NCBI GenBank assembly: GCA_020440745.1
Contig: JAGRNM010000060.1
Coordinates: forward strand, 1-7,643
From: Deltaproteobacteria bacterium
Lineage (GTDB): Bacteria > UBA10199 > DSSB01
Direction of reading: 5' to 3'
DNA length: 7,643 nucleotides
Positions 6,154 to 7,643 of the stretch are shown here, piece after piece. The first letter of the stretch is position 1. Each line of letters opens with the position of its first letter. The notes under the pieces are model-generated. The model made no database searches. It worked only from the letters and a program-made list of their open reading frames with translations, and was not told where the DNA came from. A program made the translations under genes and the position numbers.

Positions 6154-6507
6154 ATGAGTAAAACTAAAATCTACCACAACCCTCGCTGTTCTAAGAGTCG
6201 TCAGACTTTAGCCTTATTAGAAGAAAAAGGTGAAGATCTAGAAGTGATTGAATACTTAAAAAACCCTCCTAGCCCCCAAGCATTAGAAAAAATTTTTAAA
6301 CAACTAAACAAAGCTCCTATAGAAATGATACGTGTTAAGGAAGAACGTTTTAAAGAAATGGGCTTAAACCCAAAAGATCAAAAAACTCTCCATCAGTGGG
6401 CCAAAATTTTATCGGAAAATCCTGTTTTAATGGAAAGACCTTTAGTGATTAAAGGCAAAAAAGCTGCCCTAGGTCGGCCACCAGAGGCTGTTTTAGAAAT
6501 TCTATAA
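6154..6507 (+). CDS. arsC: ArsC/YfgD-family arsenate reductase-like protein (glutaredoxin type)
   Basis: A 117-aa cytoplasmic thioredoxin-fold protein. It opens with KIYHNPRCSKSRQTL, with the catalytic Cys12 in the family HNPxCxxSR motif. Arg60, Arg95 (in ERPLVI) and Arg108 (in GRPPE) correspond to the three arginines that hold arsenate in plasmid R773 ArsC, and the protein ends EAVLEIL like the short chromosomal relatives. In the family, Cys attacks arsenate and glutathione plus glutaredoxin complete its reduction to arsenite. The length and the CSKSR/GRPPE wording resemble E. coli YfgD (119 aa) more than the 141-aa R773 enzyme. No arsR, arsB or acr3 is seen nearby, so arsenic resistance as the main role is unproven. 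AGGAG at 6143-6147 lies 6 nt before the ATG. It is divergent from mscL and convergent with the lipoprotein gene. Confidence 0.9.
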   Translation: MSKTKIYHNPRCSKSRQTLALLEEKGEDLEVIEYLKNPPSPQALEKIFKQLNKAPIEMIRVKEERFKEMGLNPKDQKTLHQWAKILSENPVLMERPLVIKGKKAALGRPPEAVLEIL

Positions 6508-6522
6508 GGTAAATTAATCAAG

Positions 6523-6544
6523 TTATTAAGCTTACTCTTAATAA
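6523..6544. repeat. 8-bp AT-rich inverted repeat between convergent genes, weak terminator candidate
   Basis: TTATTAAG (6523-6530) and CTTAATAA (6537-6544) flank a 6-nt spacer, 15 bp after the arsC-like stop and 21 bp from the end of the lipoprotein gene. The place between two converging genes is right for a shared terminator. However, the stem has one G:C pair and neither side is followed by a T run, so as an intrinsic terminator it would be poor. Confidence 0.3.
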
Positions 6545-6565
6545 ACTCTATTAACTAAATTAAAA

Positions 6566-7237
6566 CTAAAGCTTTTTTAAGTCACAAGTCTTAGGTCTGA
6601 TTTCCACACCATCTAAAATAAACTTTAGTTCTTCTGAGTATTTTCTTTGAGCATCCTCAAAGCGGATCTCCTCTGTCTCCCCTTCTCCATCAATAATGCC
6701 AAACAACCAAATAATATGAATAATAGACTGACTAGGATCTTCAACCCCAGAAGCCAAAGATAAAAAAACCTGGCCATGGTCTTCTGAGTTACGGGCAGCC
6801 AAGCCCCCTCCATAGACAGGATAGCCGGTTTGTTCATCCATTAGACCGTCTTCAAGAAAAACAAGATAAGGGTAAGCGCTTTCGTCAAAAGCAGAATAAA
6901 CAAAATCTTTAAAAGTCATTAAGTTAGAATCCAAAATAAAATAAGCAATGTTAATCTCGGTTTCCAGGTCTGTTTCCTTTAAATAGGCCATCAAAATAGT
7001 GGGCACTTCTGGATTATTTTTTTGTAGTTGCTGCTCTAGATCGGTTCCCCTCTCTAAAAATTCAAAGGCCCAGCCTTCTAGCAAAGGGACCCCTATTTCA
7101 GAACAAGGCTGAGTAATAGCAATAGGCTCTAAAGGTGAAGGCGGATTGACTGCTTCCGTGCCTGTACCACCGCTACAGGCAAACAAGCTAATCAAAAGCA
7201 TTAAAAAAAAGCATTGCTTGTTTAAAACTTGCTTCAC
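6566..7237 (-). CDS. Unrecognised secreted lipoprotein, translationally coupled to the DUF4423 gene
   Basis: A 223-aa protein that I do not recognise. The N-terminus has a short basic stretch, the hydrophobic FFLMLLISLFA and a good lipobox SLFAC with Cys21, followed by SGGTGTE, so an envelope lipoprotein is likely. The mature part is acidic, with Cys45 and Cys218 near its two ends as a possible disulfide pair. A Gly-rich turn, PVYGGGLAARN (140-150), and a hydrophobic IIHIIWLFGII (172-182) stand out; no enzyme motif is visible. The GTG at 7237-7235 is taken as start because GAGGTG (minus strand, 7243-7248) lies 5 nt upstream; a TTG one codon earlier would be too close. The start overlaps the upstream stop as GTGA, so the two genes are one transcript and probably one function. 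The coding assignment is secure, the function is not. Confidence 0.8.
   Translation of the reverse strand: MKQVLNKQCFFLMLLISLFACSGGTGTEAVNPPSPLEPIAITQPCSEIGVPLLEGWAFEFLERGTDLEQQLQKNNPEVPTILMAYLKETDLETEINIAYFILDSNLMTFKDFVYSAFDESAYPYLVFLEDGLMDEQTGYPVYGGGLAARNSEDHGQVFLSLASGVEDPSQSIIHIIWLFGIIDGEGETEEIRFEDAQRKYSEELKFILDGVEIRPKTCDLKKL
7234..7237 (-). other. GTGA start/stop overlap
   Basis: On the minus strand, GTG (7237-7235) starts the lipoprotein and TGA (7236-7234) ends the DUF4423 gene. With GAGGTG just upstream inside the DUF4423 gene, ribosomes can terminate and restart at once, giving linked output of the two proteins. Confidence 0.8.
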
Positions 7238-7643
7238 CAAGGCACCTCGCTTAAATTAAAAAACTGCAGGTTTAATTGATAGACAGCTTCCTTAGGCTCT
7301 TTTTCTTTAACCAAGGCATGAATCTCTCTTCGGGTTTTTTCTAGCTTGGCTTTAATGCTTTCAAATTCTTTAAAAGTTAAGGCCAGAGTCAAAGTAGAAA
7401 TTTCTCTGACTTTTCTGGGGCTTTTTTCTAAAGCCTCCCCTGCCCGTCTTAACATTTGGTAATGGAAATTAAGCACCGCTAGACTAAAGACGTTAGAATC
7501 CGTACTAACCTTAGGCTGACTTTGATAAAGCCTTCTCTCTTGATCTCGAGATAAAAGACCTAAGTCTATTAAGCGGCAAACAGCTTTTTTAATAGCCTCT
7601 TCGCTAAGTTTAGTCTTTAATGTTTGGTTAATCCAAGTAGGGT
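7234..7643 (-). CDS. TIGR02147/DUF4423-family protein, C-terminal part (start outside the window)
   Basis: The reading frame stays open from the TGA at 7236-7234 to the right edge, about 135 residues, so the GTG at 7476 is internal and not the real start. The translated part begins PTWINQTLKTKLSEEAIKKA, continues VCRLIDLGLLSRD, and then carries the family block NFHYQMLRRAGEALE, REISTLTLAL, a helical IKAKLEKTRREIHALV, and VYQLNLQFFNLS close to the end. That order (FH..ML..A.EAL, REIS.LT, I...R.EI..L, VYQLN.Q.F.LS) is the TIGR02147/DUF4423 signature as I know it. The first portion, with AI..L..LGLL, resembles a winged-helix DNA-binding segment, so a transcription-regulator role is likely but inferred. 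The family is expanded in Bdellovibrio- and Fibrobacter-type genomes. It overlaps the downstream lipoprotein gene. Confidence 0.82.
   Translation of the reverse strand, partial: PTWINQTLKTKLSEEAIKKAVCRLIDLGLLSRDQERRLYQSQPKVSTDSNVFSLAVLNFHYQMLRRAGEALEKSPRKVREISTLTLALTFKEFESIKAKLEKTRREIHALVKEKEPKEAVYQLNLQFFNLSEVPW

Noticed and set aside
6154..6507. An arsenic-resistance operon
   Set aside because: Only the ArsC-like gene is present; no regulator or arsenite pump is nearby.
1..7643. CRISPR array, transposon, tRNA or rRNA
   Set aside because: No regularly spaced repeats, transposase, terminal repeats, cloverleaf or rRNA-like sequence was seen.

Overview
The window comes from an AT-rich bacterial chromosome. 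The most informative lineage marker is the partial gene at the right edge. It carries the conserved C-terminal signature of the TIGR02147/DUF4423 family, which I know mainly from Bdellovibrio-type predators, Fibrobacter and myxobacteria. Together with several secreted lipoproteins and a periplasmic di-heme protein, this points to a Gram-negative, most likely of the Bdellovibrionota. That assignment is inference; there is no rRNA or other marker here.

Layout, left to right. (1) Positions 1-175 are the 3' end of a dps gene (iron-storing ferritin-like protein), closed by a clear intrinsic terminator at 201-224. (2) A roughly 160 bp AT-rich control region follows. It holds a perfect 12-bp inverted repeat (307-335) overlapping candidate promoter elements. 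(3) A tight four-gene plus-strand operon runs from 384 to 5657: an IrpA/imelysin-type lipoprotein with an intact GxHxxE motif; a DUF1111 (COG3488) di-heme 'thiol oxidoreductase' lipoprotein with two CxxCH motifs; a second, different imelysin-type lipoprotein (COG3489-like, without the motif His); and a multi-membrane-span HTTM protein that aligns along most of its length with vitamin K-dependent gamma-glutamyl carboxylase (GGCX). Gaps inside the operon are 2, 20 and 14 nt. (4) mscL lies on the minus strand and overlaps the end of the carboxylase gene tail to tail by 12 bp. A perfect 12-bp hairpin inside the carboxylase gene is well placed to end mscL transcription. (5) A short ArsC/YfgD-family gene reads rightward, divergent from mscL. 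(6) At the right edge a minus-strand pair, a partial DUF4423 regulator-like gene and an unknown lipoprotein, overlaps at GTGA and converges on arsC.

How the parts may work together. Imelysin-type proteins and DUF1111 di-heme proteins commonly occur side by side and are linked to iron limitation. Here they sit beside dps, which suggests an envelope iron acquisition or redox module next to an iron-storage gene. The unusual part is the fourth gene. A GGCX-like enzyme with the catalytic Lys and His retained could carboxylate Glu residues on exported proteins, and the three co-encoded lipoproteins are the obvious candidate substrates. That link is a hypothesis; the sequence shows only the conserved residues and the operon layout.
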